The notes: generated by a model from the letters alone, not told the origin. A stretch of 64,000 bases of DNA from Epithemia pelagica (GCA_946965045.2 OX337239.1:434001-498000), one strand, 5' to 3'. Positions 1-11,262 are shown, numbered from the stretch's first letter. Program-made: numbers and translations.

Positions 1-10
1 CTTGTTCTTA

Positions 11-267
11 GAGAGGCTGGACAAATCTTGTCTCGCGCGAACTTTCCATAGACGAACCAAATGAATTTCCTTCTCGTTCCTCTCGTACATTCCCCGACTC
101 AATATTGTAGGTTTCACCAAAAAAGATGGTAAAACGTCAGACAAATTGGCGAGAGAGAGATTGGCGTGATCGGAACCAAGAAACAACAGATGCTGGCAAA
201 CAGAGGACCAAAACCATATGCGTCTCTCTGATCTGCTGCCAGTACCCGCAATGAAAACATCGCAATT
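11..267 (+). repeat. Direct repeat copy A, upstream of the first gene
   Basis: This roughly 257-bp segment recurs at 1255-1513 with scattered substitutions and small indels. It starts at GAGAGGCTGGACAAATCTTG and ends at CATCGCAATT. The end lies seven bases before the ATG of the gene at 274, so the copy includes what should be that gene's promoter and leader. Both copies contain a GA-rich run and the block CAGATGCTGGCAAACAGAGG. Confidence 0.85.
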
Positions 268-273
268 GGATCC

Positions 274-1206
274 ATGATCCAGCACCAAAGCCCACCATTG
301 AAACAAGAAGCATCATCCAGAGCCACGGATCATCGCCCACGAAGAGGTTCGGCAACCGTCTATTCACCTCCTGGGTCAACCCACATTCAATCTTATCCCA
401 TTCATTGGCCCGAAACGGATGCATCTGCTGCGAATCAAGGCGGCGAAGAGATCCTGACTTTGCCATTCATGGACTATCCCACGAAACAAGAACAAGAACA
501 GGAGGTCCTGACTTCTCCTCTCCACAACACACTGATTCGAAGCCATAGCATGTCCATGATCAATCGAAGAGGATCCTTCTCCTCGAACGATGAAGAAGAA
601 AAACAAGTGGACGCATCTCTTGCCGCCGCTCTGGAAGCCTCCTCGAACCACAACAACAACACACTGGAGGAAGCAATTTCCAAAAAGGAAGCCGAAACCT
701 GCTGGTTTACCTTCAAGGAATGCAAGCAAATGAAGGCCGATACATCATCCTATGCCTTTCGGTCGGCTCGGTATCTGGCGAATCAAGATCCCAATGAGAT
801 GCAAAACGCATTGGCCATGGGATACAAGACCTGTTGTGAGACGCTCGAACCCTTGACCAAGGCACAAGTCGGTCTCATCAAAAAGTGTCTGGAACAAAGT
901 CGTTCGACTGGATTGGAACAAGTCTTGATTGAATCCATCAAGTTGATTAGCCATGACAAGAAACTTCGTCGTCAAAAAATGTTGGCCATGGTGGCGTACC
1001 GAAGCACGATATCAGCCGAGTTGAGCGAGGACGAACAAGCTGAGATGGTGCGACAAAAGTGCGCCGAACTCAGTCGTCCGGGAGAATTGTTTGCCTTGGC
1101 CATTGGTCAAGCCCAACAACAACAACAACAAGTCCATCGTTCGGGCGAATCTGGACACACCAAGGCGGCTCGTCGACCGTCTCTCTGGGATCGCCTACGA
1201 GCGTAG
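274..1206 (+). CDS. Unrecognised 310-residue protein
   Basis: A single open frame starts at ATG 274 and stops at TAG 1204. I do not recognise the family. The first 120 or so residues are Ser/Pro/Gln-rich and look disordered. Residues from about 145 to 280 form a denser, probably helical block, beginning near CWFTFKECKQMK and running through ALAMGYKTCCETLEPL and a Lys/Arg-rich stretch. The tail is a short polyglutamine run followed by a basic end. There is no signal peptide or membrane segment. The gene sits precisely between two direct repeats, so it may be one unit of a former tandem array whose second copy was lost. The clean length and the amino-acid-like composition of the C-terminal half argue for a real gene. 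Confidence 0.65.
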   Translation: MIQHQSPPLKQEASSRATDHRPRRGSATVYSPPGSTHIQSYPIHWPETDASAANQGGEEILTLPFMDYPTKQEQEQEVLTSPLHNTLIRSHSMSMINRRGSFSSNDEEEKQVDASLAAALEASSNHNNNTLEEAISKKEAETCWFTFKECKQMKADTSSYAFRSARYLANQDPNEMQNALAMGYKTCCETLEPLTKAQVGLIKKCLEQSRSTGLEQVLIESIKLISHDKKLRRQKMLAMVAYRSTISAELSEDEQAEMVRQKCAELSRPGELFALAIGQAQQQQQQVHRSGESGHTKAARRPSLWDRLRA

Positions 1207-1254
1207 TAGATCGCACGCCTTCATGAGATAACACTATATACTTGTGTGTACTAA

Positions 1255-1513
1255 GAGAGGCTGGACAAATCTTGTCTTGCGCGAACTTTCAATAGACGAA
1301 CCAAAAGAATTTCCTTCTCGTTGCTCTCGTACATTTCCCGACTCATATTGTAGGGTTCACCAAACCAAAGATGGTAAAATGTCACGCAAATGAGCGAGAG
1401 AGAGAGAGTGACGTGATTGGAACCAAGAAAACAACAGATGCTGGCAAACAGAGGACCAACCATATGCGTCTCTCGGATCTGCTGCCAGCAACCGCAATGA
1501 CAACATCGCAATT
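1255..1513 (+). repeat. Direct repeat copy B
   Basis: Second copy of the segment at 11-267, beginning 49 bases after the stop codon of the 274-1206 gene. No homologous coding sequence follows it. Instead a short palindrome (1529-1553) lies 15 bases downstream. It resembles a duplicated upstream region that has lost its gene. Confidence 0.85.
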
Positions 1514-1528
1514 CTCATGCAACGCATT

Positions 1529-1553
1529 CCATGGTTGAAACTTTCAACCATGG
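1529..1553. repeat. Perfect 12-bp palindrome
   Basis: The arms CCATGGTTGAAA and TTTCAACCATGG are exact reverse complements separated by one base. It lies just past direct repeat copy B and could mark a rearrangement junction or a protein-binding dyad. Nothing in the sequence decides between these. Confidence 0.8.
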
Positions 1554-1691
1554 TGGACCTCGACCCATTCCACATCCATTGGTACGTCAACTCTTACCGT
1601 GTCTCTCTCTCGGTATATAGAGAGATACCCATCAAGTCAGAAGCATGTTACGCAGATGAAAAGCGCCATTGCCCCCGAGACGATCCGCGTT

Positions 1692-1788
1692 GTCAATCGC
1701 ATGATAGACGCTACCGGTCGATGGCCAGACTGTTTTCGTTGTCGATCGCCTGTTAGACGCTACCGGTCGATGGCCAGACTGTTTTCGT
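1692..1788 (+). repeat. Two-copy 49-bp tandem repeat
   Basis: Units 1692-1740 and 1741-1788 share GTC(A/G)ATCGC and then an identical 35-base stretch beginning TAGACGCTACCGGTCG. No coding frame is convincing here. Confidence 0.85.
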
Positions 1789-2129
1789 CTGTCCAGGTGG
1801 CGTGGCCGGGTTCCTCCGTTCCTCCTCCGCCGCATCCAACCGGTGAGAATTTCTGTCATGAATCTTCGTTGGAGGCTTAAGTGGAGCACGCGTTCGACAC
1901 GTGGCACATTTCGAATGTGGTAAGAACATTACGACTATTGCCTTTGTATTGCCTTTGAGCGATATGGGGGACTGTAGACTTCGTCTATACTGCTGTACCC
2001 GTATCCGGAGATTCGATTCGACCAAAGAAGAGAAGGTTTGTGGTTTGGATACAGTTGGCAAACGAGTGAGGCTGGAAGAAGAATACCCATTGCACGTGTG
2101 GACTGTATCCTACTAGAGACCACACGACG

Positions 2130-4987
2130 ATGATGATGAAGACTGCGGCAAGGACGATGATTGCCGTTCTCGGCACGTTGTTGTTCGCCGTCCACTCGGA
2201 GGCTTCCAAATGTGAACCCGACACGGCGTGGGCCGAAGGAATGGAACAGGTACGAAACAAACGTGGCTCTTTGTTCGTGTTGGTTTGGGAACGGCTCGTT
2301 TTTTCTCACTCTTATTTCGCGTCGTTGGTGGCAGGTGTTTCTCAATGGGGAATGGCCAACCGGTCCCATTGGATCGATTACTCAATTGATTCCTGATGCC
2401 TCTGACGCCGCCAGATCGGGCATTGACGTTGTCGACGGACAAAGTGGAGATATGGACTTTCCTCATGGAAAATTAAAGACTCTTGCGGTACGTTCCTAGA
2501 ATCAAGACTTGTAGAAGCACTGTCATTTTCTTCTCACTAGTATTGTTGTGGTTGGTCCGTGGTTCATGAATGTTTTTGATGAATAAAAAGACGGTTGGAG
2601 AATACAGCATTTGCAAGGACTCGGTGGGTGAAATGATTGTGGGTGTCCCCGATGGTTTGGGTGCCTATCTCTACGACGATGACACGGTTCGTCTCATTGT
2701 CCAGTCCGAAAGTTATGGCCCCTTGCGCTACGAATCCTACCCCTTTTATGTCAATGACGGCAAGGCCTCCTTTACCGGCAGTCATTTGCAATATGTGGAT
2801 TACGAACGCTACGATTTGGCCATGTACATGCAAGCCTCTTCGAATAATAATACGACCCGGGCCTCGAGTTTTGTCAAGGGCATGGGGGAGGTGATTCGAT
2901 ACTCGTACAATTTAAAGGGCGAACCCGTGGGTCCCCGCGTCCGGAATGGCCGTACCACGGTGGGAGCGCATTATTCCAATACCGACGTCTTGGGCAATTA
3001 CATTGTGGACCGAGCACAACCGGCCCGGGCCGATTGGTTAATGCAATCCCTCTGTTCGGCGCACATGGAAGAGAAACATCAATGGGGAGACGGAATTGGG
3101 TTGGAGGACAATGTCTACTTTACCAATGAAGAGTGGATGACCTACCAGGCCGGAACCATGAATGTGGTGGGCATTGCTCCTCATGCCATTGTACGTACCG
3201 GAATCATGGTTGTTGCTGGATCCCTCCATATGTGCCGTTGGGACCTGGTACAAACTCACACACGTTGGCTGGTTCTTGGGATTGTTTCACCATTCTCTCC
3301 TTGTTCGAAACGGATCTACGAATAGGACGTGGAGAATCATATTGACTATGCCTTGGGTGTCTTGACGCAAGGTGGTTTCGAAAAGATTGTGGAAATCAAC
3401 TCCATGCATCCAGATTATATAGTCTTGGCCATTTCGGGTAGGTCCAATGTGTACAATACCAACCCATTCTGTCATTGGGTGTCCCTCGTTTCTGACATGA
3501 TTGTCGTCGTTCTTGTTGTTGGATTGTGCAGGATACAATGGACCCTGGGGCGGAGTGGACAAGGATGGGATTGTCAACAATCGCAACATTTTGTACAGTC
3601 GCAACGATGGGGAACCCTTTGTGTGGCCCCAAGACAATCATCCAGCCCGCATTTACATTGGTCAAAAGGGCAAGAACGAACAGGGTCATTCGGCCCACGA
3701 CTTTTTGTCCCGCAATGGATTGCGCTATGGACAATTGTATGGCTTTGCCATTGACATGACCCCGCAGGGTCCCACGGGGGGTCTGTGGAGAGATCCGGCC
3801 CATCGGGTCGTCCAAAATGGATTCCGCGTGCCGGGCAAGTTTGCTCCCATTGAATGGAGATGGACCGGGCATGTCGTGTAAGTGTCTTCCGCAAGGCCAA
3901 CCTGTACACAAGGACACCTTTTGGCATGAGCCCTGTGGTTCGTGTCGAAGCCCTTTGAGCACTCCCTCTCTCACACACACACTCTCTGTATTTTTTCCGT
4001 TTGGTGTGTCTTTACAGGGACTTTGTCCACGACGGTTCGTGGGACTTTCAAGACATGCCCCTCCATGTTCCGGACGGATACCGGTTCTGGAATGGCGAAG
4101 GACCGAACCAAAAGGGATGCAAGACGGAACACTTGTCTCCCGATCCTCGACTGGGTCAATCGGCCTTTGTTCAGACCTCGACGTGTGGCTATTTTGGCCA
4201 TTACTATTTGGAATCGCTCGGCGAGGTCTTACGGTCCACCCAAGACTTTCCCTCGTCGATTGACGCCACATATTATGTGTATGAAGCCGAACGAAGCATC
4301 TTTGATCAGATTGAATTGGGCGGCAAGGGTCTCTATGCCAATGGCCAAGATGCGCGATGGAATTGCGATTCGTCCAGTTTGAACACCACGACCAACCAGT
4401 GCAGCAAGACCACCTTTGAAGACATTGATGGCTTTGAAATCATTGAAGCCCAGCATGGACAACTCTATGCCATAATTCAAGAAGACAGTGGCAACAATTT
4501 TGGCGAACGCATGTTCATTACCGGTCCACTCGAACATTTGGACGACGGCCGCGATTTGACCTATTACTTTGTGGCCTTTAGTGGTGGTCGGTTGAATTCT
4601 CGAGGAAGCGTGGGCATTCCGGCTGGTACCAACGGTCAAGCCAACTCGCATGAATTCTCCGGTGTCTTTGACTTGTCCGGTCTCTTGGCCATGGAAATGG
4701 TCGAAGTCGATCCTCACGAACTGGTCGCCCAGGGTCGACACTTGCCCCAACATCATCGTCACATTCGAGAATCACCGCACGACAGAAAGTATTATTTTGT
4801 CAACTTTTTGGTGAGTGCCGATGATACCGGTGTGGCCAAACGGGCCGCCGATCGGACCGTCGACATTAATGACAAGTCCATTGTCGTTGTCTTGCAAGCC
4901 CACAATTTGTTTGGTGGTGTCATTGCCGATTTGCAATTGGATCGCGGTGGTCAGTGGTTTCTCTACCAACCACGGCTCCGACGATAG
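2130..4987 (+). CDS. Secreted protein, paralogue 1 (five introns), function unrecognised
   Basis: Proposed exons are 2130-2249, 2335-2487, 2591-3190, 3326-3437, 3532-3877 and 4018-4987, giving 766 residues. All introns begin GT and end AG. The first 26 residues form a signal peptide. The mature protein is acidic and aromatic-rich, with no membrane span, and probably extracellular. Blocks shared with the neighbour at 6476 include VGVPDGLGAYLYDD, VYFTNEEWMTY, ARWNCDSSSLN and EDSGNNFGERMF. The layout (repeated DNVYFTNEE and EDSGN blocks) faintly recalls PhoX/DUF839 beta-propeller phosphatases, but I could not establish that. Exon lengths of 153 and 112 nt are identical in both paralogues, which supports the splice model. 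The fifth intron (3878-4017) is absent from the neighbour. Confidence 0.85.
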
Positions 4988-5207
4988 AGAAACGTTTACA
5001 AGAGTATATGCGTACATAGTGTTTGTGGACCTAACGTTATAATATATCTACCACCGCTTTCTCCTACTCCTAGTTCCTTCTCGTTTCGTCGCTCGAAAGT
5101 GATACAGTTGTTGTCGTCCTTTCAAAGAGGGATTCGACCAGAGGAAGATATCCAAGGGCAACCGTCGTCAACCACCTAGATTCTGGCCGTTTGATTACTG
5201 AGGAAAA

Positions 5208-5644
5208 ATGTCCAACGCGTTTTGGATGGCGTCGACAGAGGCAGAGGACTGCCGTCGTCGACTGGTGGTTCGACCGACACGATCCGACAACGACACCACC
5301 ACCACCACCACCAAATTGTTTGATTGGTACGTTTTATAGTAGGTATATATATGGAGCAGCAGAGAGACAGGTGGTGGGCCTCCACCGTCAACGAGACTGT
5401 CGTGGCCAAGAGAGATTCGACCACGACAATCCATGTCGAAACGACCAAATGTAGGTGCACCTCCAGAATCAAGAAGTCGGTCGAAGGTCTTCATGTCCAA
5501 CTTTTGTCGGAAACCTTGAGAGAAACCCAACTGACAAGGAAAGAAGAGAGCGAGGCCAAGTATCGGATAACAGTTGCGTCAAAGCGGCCTTTCGTCGTGA
5601 AGGAGAACGTGACAGTCCACAGCTCTCGAACAACATGTTGTTAG
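5208..5644 (+). CDS. Weak candidate small two-exon gene
   Basis: ATG 5208 opens a frame (MSNAFWMAS...) ending at a GTACGT donor at 5327. An AG at 5369-5370 would restore a frame running to TAG 5642. The product would be about 130 residues, Thr/Arg-rich and without recognised motifs. The implied intron is only 44 nt, much shorter than the 77-140 nt introns of the flanking genes, so the model is doubtful. It may be chance. Confidence 0.2.
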
Positions 5645-6450
5645 TTGGGCTAGATCATGTGTGTCTTTGGCTGTCGTACCTCCTGACACCGGCTGTCAGC
5701 TTCGCCAATGCATCGGAACGAACGCGGTTGATTCAGAACGAACGAAATGAACGGTTGGTAACAGATGCTGTCTCGTTGTTACGGAAGATCCAACCGACAG
5801 AAACACACAAGAATGAAGCGATCTTTTGGCTGCTGTGCGTCAGAAAGATCCAATCGAATCTTTCATTGGGATGAATGAAGACATGATGTCAGACTGTCTG
5901 TTGGTGTCGCTGAATCTTTTGGATACCCCTCCAAATCTTTTTCTCTCTACTGACTGACTGTACGAGTAAGTAGGCTTCCTGATCCTGATGCTTCCGCCTT
6001 GGATTCGAGATCTTGTGTGTGTGGTCCGGGCTGCCCTCCTTCTTCGGCTGGAGCTGGAGAAGTTGGGCTCGACGCGAACAGACAATGTGAGCAACACATG
6101 CACCTTCGTTTCCCCCTTGGCACTATCTAGCACATTGTAACGTACGAACGCGTTGGTTCAAACGAATCTTCCCCAAATTTCGTCGGAAGTATGCTTTTGT
6201 CACATAAGCCCGTAAGAATAAATGAGGCTATGATCGCCTTTTTCATTCATTATCTCAGAGTGAATCTACTCTCACGAACTCCAACGTCACGGCTCGTTTG
6301 GGGGATTGTAGGCATTTCTGCGAAAGAAAAAGATTCGTTGGCTCACCCAGCAAAAGCCTTCTCCTCTCAAAATCTTTTGCTCGACGGTCGACGAGGAAGA
6401 GAGAGTCACTCTCATTTCTCATAATCTCTTTGGACTGAAGAAGAAGAAAG

Positions 6451-6474
6451 CAACAACAACAACAACAACAACAA
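6451..6474 (+). repeat. (CAA)8 run in the leader before the start codon
   Basis: Eight consecutive CAA triplets end one base before ATG 6476. CAA-rich leaders are unstructured and can favour ribosome scanning. A role here is inference. The paralogue at 2130 has no such run. Confidence 0.8.
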
Positions 6475-6475
6475 G

Positions 6476-9085
6476 ATGAAGTTTGCTTCTGCCGTTGTTG
6501 CCTTTGCCACCATGAGCGTTGCCTCTGGCGCTATCTGTGAAATGGACTCCCCCATTGCCGAAGGTATGGAACAGGTAAGTGGCACCGTCACTGTGTTGGT
6601 TGTTCTCGACTCTCAAAACTCTGACACAAATCCTGTTCTCCTTACTCGTCTTGTCTGCTTTCTCTTTCTCTCAAAGGTGTTTTTCAATGGAGGATGGCCC
6701 ACAGGTCCAGTTGGATCCATCCAAGAAATCATTGCCGATGCTGCGGATGCCGAAGCCTCTGGTGCCCCGATTGTCGATGGAAAGAGTGGAAACACTGACT
6801 TTCCCCATGGTGACTTGAAAGCCCTTACCGTAAGTCAAAAGGTCTTGGGACAGGTATAAATATGTGCAAGATGATTACACAAGTACTAACCTATTCGGCA
6901 TCTATCTCTTTGTGTTAATCGACAGACTGTTGGAGAATACAGTATCTGCGAAGCGACTGCCGGAGAAATGATTGTCGGTGTCCCCGATGGTCTCGGAGCC
7001 TACCTCTACGACGACCACACAGTCCGTGTGATTGTCCAGTCCGAGAGTTATGGTCCTCTCCGTTACGAGTCCTATCCTTTCTTTGTCAACGACGGCGCCG
7101 CCTCGTTCACCGGAAGTCACGTTCAATATGTCGACTACGAACGTTACGACCTTGCCATGTTTATGGAAAACAAGGAGCCTGCCTCCAAGTTTGTCAAGGG
7201 CATGGGTGAAGCGATTGAATACTCGTACAACCTCAAGGGTGAAATGGTCGGTCCCCGTGCCCCCGAAGGCATGCCCACCACGGTCGGTGCCCATTACTCC
7301 AACACTGACGTCGCTGGTAACTACATTATCGACCGTGGTTTGCCCAACCGTGCCGATTGGCTCATGCAGTCCTTGTGTTCGGCCCATTTGGAAGAAGTTC
7401 ACCAATGGGGACCCGGTATTGGTATGGAAGACAATGTCTACTTTACCAACGAAGAATGGATGACCTACATTGAAGGCACTGTGGACCTTGTCGGTATTGC
7501 CCCCCATGCGATTGTAAGTTGTTCTGGTTCGTTGTTTGTTTGATTCGATTCGATTCAAGTTGTGGACACTCATCATTTTTGGTTTCACAGGATGTTGCCA
7601 ATCACGTCGACTATGCTTTGGGTGTGTTGACCCAAGGAGGATTCGAGAAAATTGTCGAAATCAACTCCATGCACCCCGATTATATCATCCTTGCCATTTC
7701 TGGTACGTTTCTAGAGCTGTCCATGTTGACGTTGCCTTGACAACAGTCATCTCACTTTTTGTCCTTCCACGTTTTCCTTAGGATACAACGGAGCCTTTGG
7801 CAAACTTGACGAGACAGCCATTGAAGCCAAGAGAAACGCCCTTAAAGGTGGACGTTCCAATGGTGGATCGTACGTGTGGCCGAAAAACATCCATCCGGCC
7901 CGTATCTATGTCGGAAAGAAGGGCTTCAATGAAGCGGGAGAGCCTGCCCATGACTTTTTGGCCCGCAATGGTCTTCGGTATGGTCAGCTTTATGGATTTG
8001 CCATTGACATGACAGCGACTGGTCCCACTGGAGGTCTCTGGCGTGACGAAGCCCACAAAATGGTTGGCAATGGTTTCGAAGTCCCAGGAATTTTCGCTCC
8101 CGTTAATTGGACGTGGACTGGCGAAGTTGTGGACTTTAGCGAAGATGCTTCCTGGGATTTCCAAGATACCCCTCTCAATGTCCCTGCCGGCTACGAGTTC
8201 TGGAACGCCAAGGGTAACGATGAAGGCGGATGCAAGTGCGAGCACCTTTCTCCCGACCCACGACTTGGAAAGTCTGGTTATGTCCAGAGCAGTACATGCG
8301 GATACTTTGGACATTACTACCTCAACCATATCGACCAGGTCTTGGCTGCTGTTGCTGCTGCGGGTGGCGGATTTCCAGAGTCCATTGACGCCACATACTA
8401 TGTCTATGAAGGAGAACGAAGCATCTTTGACCAAATCGACTTGGGTGGCAAGGGCCACTACAAAAATGGACAAGATGCTCGATGGAACTGTGATTCGTCC
8501 AGTTTGAACGAGACGACCAACATGTGCAGCAAGACAACCTTTGAAGACATTGATGGGTTCGAAGTTGTTGAAGGAAAGGACGGAAAGCTTTACGGAATCA
8601 TCCAAGAAGACAGTGGAAACCGTTTCGGTGACCGCATGTTCATTACCAGTCCATTGGAACATCTTGACGATGGCAACATGCTTACATACTACTTTGTTGC
8701 CTTTAGTGGTGGAAACTTGAACTCTCGTAGCGCCGTTGGTATCCCCGCAGGAACTGCTGGAGACCCAAGTGCCCACGAGTTCTCGGGAGTCTTTGACTTG
8801 TCGGGTCTTCTTGCCATGAACCGTATCGAAGTGGACCCCTCCGATATCAATGCTCACCATGGCGAAAGGAAGATTCGCGAACTCTCCGGAAAGTACTACA
8901 TGGAGGAATTCATGGTTCGTGCCGATGATACTGGAGTCGCCAAGCGTGCCGCGGATCGTTCGGTTGACATCAACGACAAGTCAATCATTATTGTTCTCCA
9001 GGCCCATGACTTGAAGGCAGGTATGATTGCTGATCTTCAGTTGGATCGTGGTGGCCAATGGTACATTTACCAACCTGACATTTAA
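6476..9085 (+). CDS. Secreted protein, paralogue 2 (four introns), function unrecognised
   Basis: Proposed exons are 6476-6574, 6677-6829, 6926-7513, 7591-7702 and 7782-9085, giving 751 residues. The N-terminus (MKFASAVVAFATMSVASGA) is a signal peptide. Most of the length aligns with the gene at 2130, with the first four introns at the same places. The last exon runs uninterrupted through the point where the paralogue has a fifth intron (WTGEVV|DFSED). Cysteines in the C-K-C-E and C-G-Y-F-G-H region and in WNCDSSSLN...CSK are kept, consistent with disulfides in a secreted fold. The tandem arrangement on one strand points to local duplication. No catalytic motif was recognised. Confidence 0.88.
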
Positions 9086-9229
9086 TTGATTCACCAAATC
9101 TTCTCGTCACATGCATATATTTTGTTAACCAACATGAATCGATAATCTTCCATTACATGTAGTCTCCCCTTCTCTCTATTTTGAAGCTGTTAGTCCGAAG
9201 AAAGCGTGTAAGATTGACAATCACTAGAT

Positions 9230-9359
9230 GATGGAAAATGTGAGGGAGCGAGTCTCAGGGGTAGGGCCTAATTCTTGATCACTCTCCTACGAGGATCCTC
9301 GCAAACATCTGAATTAGCCCCTGCACTGCACTTAGAGGATGCACTCGCCATTTTTCATC
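9230..9359. repeat. Imperfect foldback with a palindromic tip
   Basis: Arms 9230-9274 and 9311-9359 are imperfect reverse complements, best at the ends: GATGGAAAATG against CATTTTTCATC, and CCTAATTC against GAATTAGCC. The loop holds the perfect 12-bp palindrome CGAGGATCCTCG (9290-9301). This could be a small MITE-like element or a structured transcript. No target duplication is obvious. Confidence 0.5.
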
Positions 9360-9848
9360 CGTTGAACATGATTACTCCTATTTATCAGTTTTTACATGTC
9401 GTAGACCGTTATTTACGGTTTACTTGTTGACAGAATCATCAAGGCTAGAGGGCTAAAACCATATAGCAGCGACCCTAAGGGTCTATATTAAGGGTACAAT
9501 AACAGGTAGGCGCCAAAGCGACCCTCGGAGAAACACACTGTCTAGGTACGACAAACGACAACACAAAGTTCTTATCCATTCGATCAATGGATGGATTGAA
9601 ACACTGTTGTTAGCCGTGCAGCCATAGCGATCGACCTCGCGCTCTGTTTGAGAAGCGTCTTTCCTTTTGCGAAGCCGCCATTGCAATTGCCATACCTCTT
9701 TTGTATCGTCACATCGGGTGCTCTCTTGTTGGTGTATGCTCCACGAGAGACTAAGTGAGCGAATGTTGTTGTTCTTGTTGAGATTCGAATCCATATTCCA
9801 TATCTCTAGAACTACCCAGCACCAGCTTTTTGTCCCAAGAGGTTCCAG

Positions 9849-10021
9849 GCGCGACTGCAGTTGACATGGAGAGTTGGTGTCAATTTGTGCGTCAACGTCC
9901 AGTATTCGACATGATGACGATGATGAGACGATAGCGTTTCACCATTCGAAATCAGAGAATTGCGGCGGAGAAAAATGGCCGGGGAGCCATGGTTCTGGTT
10001 CAGTCGGGGATTGATTCTGTC
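9849..10021 (+). repeat. Dispersed repeat copy 1
   Basis: Shares GCGCGACTGCAGTTG, then GACATGATGACGATGATGAG, ATAGCGTTTC(A/G)CCATT and GCCATGGTTCTG in the same order with 13184-13430. The two copies flank the broken TPR-type gene and the protease-avidin gene in direct orientation. Confidence 0.7.
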
Positions 10022-10167
10022 AATCTCAATGCTAGGAGTAACCACTAACCACACACCCCACTGATACTACTGGCAACAGCCGCACCACCTCCGAAATGAT
10101 TCAAATGTTGACACAGCCAGATTTGTCGGCGGCGGAAGCGTCCTCTTTGCTGATGTCCAAGGCCGGA

Positions 10168-10303
10168 ATATCCGTCGATTGGATTTTGGACGTCTTTTGT
10201 CGAATCCCCCGTTCATGGCAACGGTATCGAAGGCCGATATCCGTCGATTGGATTTTGGACGTCGCTTGTCAAATTTCGTTCATGGCAACGGTATCGAAGG
10301 CCG
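10168..10303 (+). repeat. Tandem duplication of about 68 bp inside the TPR-type pseudogene
   Basis: Both units begin ATATCCGTCGATTGGATTTT and end GGTATCGAAGGCCG. The second unit is two bases shorter, so the duplication itself shifts phase locally. Confidence 0.9.
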
Positions 10304-10941
10304 ATTGTAATTTGTTTTTTGTGCGTGAGGTCTGTGTCATTCAACTGCTTCAAGCTCGACTGGATATATGGTCAGGCCCACTTGTGAACCATGTCGAGGT
10401 ACTTCATAAATCTTTGGATGATGCAACCAAAGCATCCTTTCGTGGTGGTGCGATCATACATGAGTTACCCACCTTGTTCTTGTCCTATACAGGTCGGTAT
10501 TCGTTCTCCCAGTTCATCCAAGTTTTAGAGAAAATCCGAGGCGAATACATATGGACTAACGTTTTTTGCGTTGATCAGTTTGCTTGGACTGGACAAAGCA
10601 AGTCCCAAGCCGTCACGCAACTCCGCAATGACTTGATCAACGGATTGCCGGAACAAATCCAGAGCATCAAGAGAATTGTCTTGGTTTTGGAAAACTGGGA
10701 TCAAGTCCGTGATACATTGAACCAAATTTGGGTGCGTTGGGAGGTATTCCATGCCGTTATAGAGTCGAGGCCAGTGCAGAACTATTGATGAGCCAAGCCG
10801 AGTTGAAGGATTTCCTGATAGCTGTTTCAGTGAGGCATGATCAAGTCCAGCAAGCCCTTGCACAAATCAAGACTACAGAAGCGAAATCAAAAGACAATGC
10901 TGCACGTGCAGAGATCTTCAAAAACAGAGGCCAAATTGCTG

Positions 10942-11008
10942 ATGGAAACAAGTGTACGAGGATGGTCATCGGGATGACCAATGACCATCCTCATACACTT
11001 GTTTCCAT
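10942..11008. repeat. 28-bp inverted repeat, first of an adjacent pair
   Basis: Arms 10942-10969 and 10981-11008 pair at 27 of 28 positions around an 11-base spacer. The right arm is the sense coding for the TPR-like HPHTLVSM segment. The left arm is its antisense copy, so a TPR fragment was duplicated in inverted orientation. Confidence 0.92.
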
Positions 11009-11029
11009 GAACAATATGGCCGCATTGCC

Positions 11030-11078
11030 AAGTACGCGACGACGTGATGACAAAGCCTCACGGTGTCGTCGCGTACTT
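11030..11078. repeat. 14-bp inverted repeat, second of an adjacent pair
   Basis: Perfect arms AAGTACGCGACGAC (11030-11043) and GTCGTCGCGTACTT (11065-11078) surround a 21-base loop. It lies 22 bases beyond the first inverted repeat. Confidence 0.9.
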
Positions 11079-11262
11079 GATGATGGCGTTGATCTCCCGT
11101 CCAAGGGGGGCACACCGCATGCGGAAAACGGTTGGGAGCCGTGGAACGACGCCCAAAACCATGCACTGGAAGAATCTTTTGTATCTTATCATTGAACGGA
11201 AAGAACATCATGTTGTTGGGTTTCGTCTTCCATTGCATAGATTTAAATGAATTACTTTGGGT

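Larger units (their letters stand above)
4988..6475. other. Intergenic region between the two secreted-protein paralogues
   Basis: About 1.5 kb. It contains one weak two-exon coding candidate (5208-5644) and a run of eight CAA triplets directly before the downstream start. The rest shows no convincing gene on either strand. Confidence 0.6.
9086..10095. other. Gene-free region with a foldback and a dispersed repeat
   Basis: No coding frame is convincing. It holds an imperfect foldback (9230-9359) and one copy (9849-10021) of a repeat found again at 13184-13430. Confidence 0.6.
10096..11195 (+). pseudogene. Broken TPR-type gene (algal expanded family)
   Basis: Frame 1 (10096-10788) encodes features I associate with large algal TPR protein families: IWTNVFCVDQF, then LVLENWDQ and LNQIWVRWEVFHAV, matching the usual FWLDxFCVNQ and LxRxWCLWEI pattern. 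The coding sense then continues in another frame (10728-11195), with a helical stretch and the TPR-like HPHTLVSMNNMAAL. This implies a frameshift near 10,760. The N-terminal part carries a 69/67-bp tandem duplication (10168-10236 and 10237-10303), which repeats ISVDWILDV in the protein. The 3' part is disrupted by two inverted repeats. Family assignment is from memory of motif order; the decay is directly visible. Confidence 0.6.

Noticed and set aside
7778-8860. 360-codon reverse-strand frame
   Set aside because: It is antisense to the last exon of the second secreted-protein gene, whose splicing and paralogy are clear.
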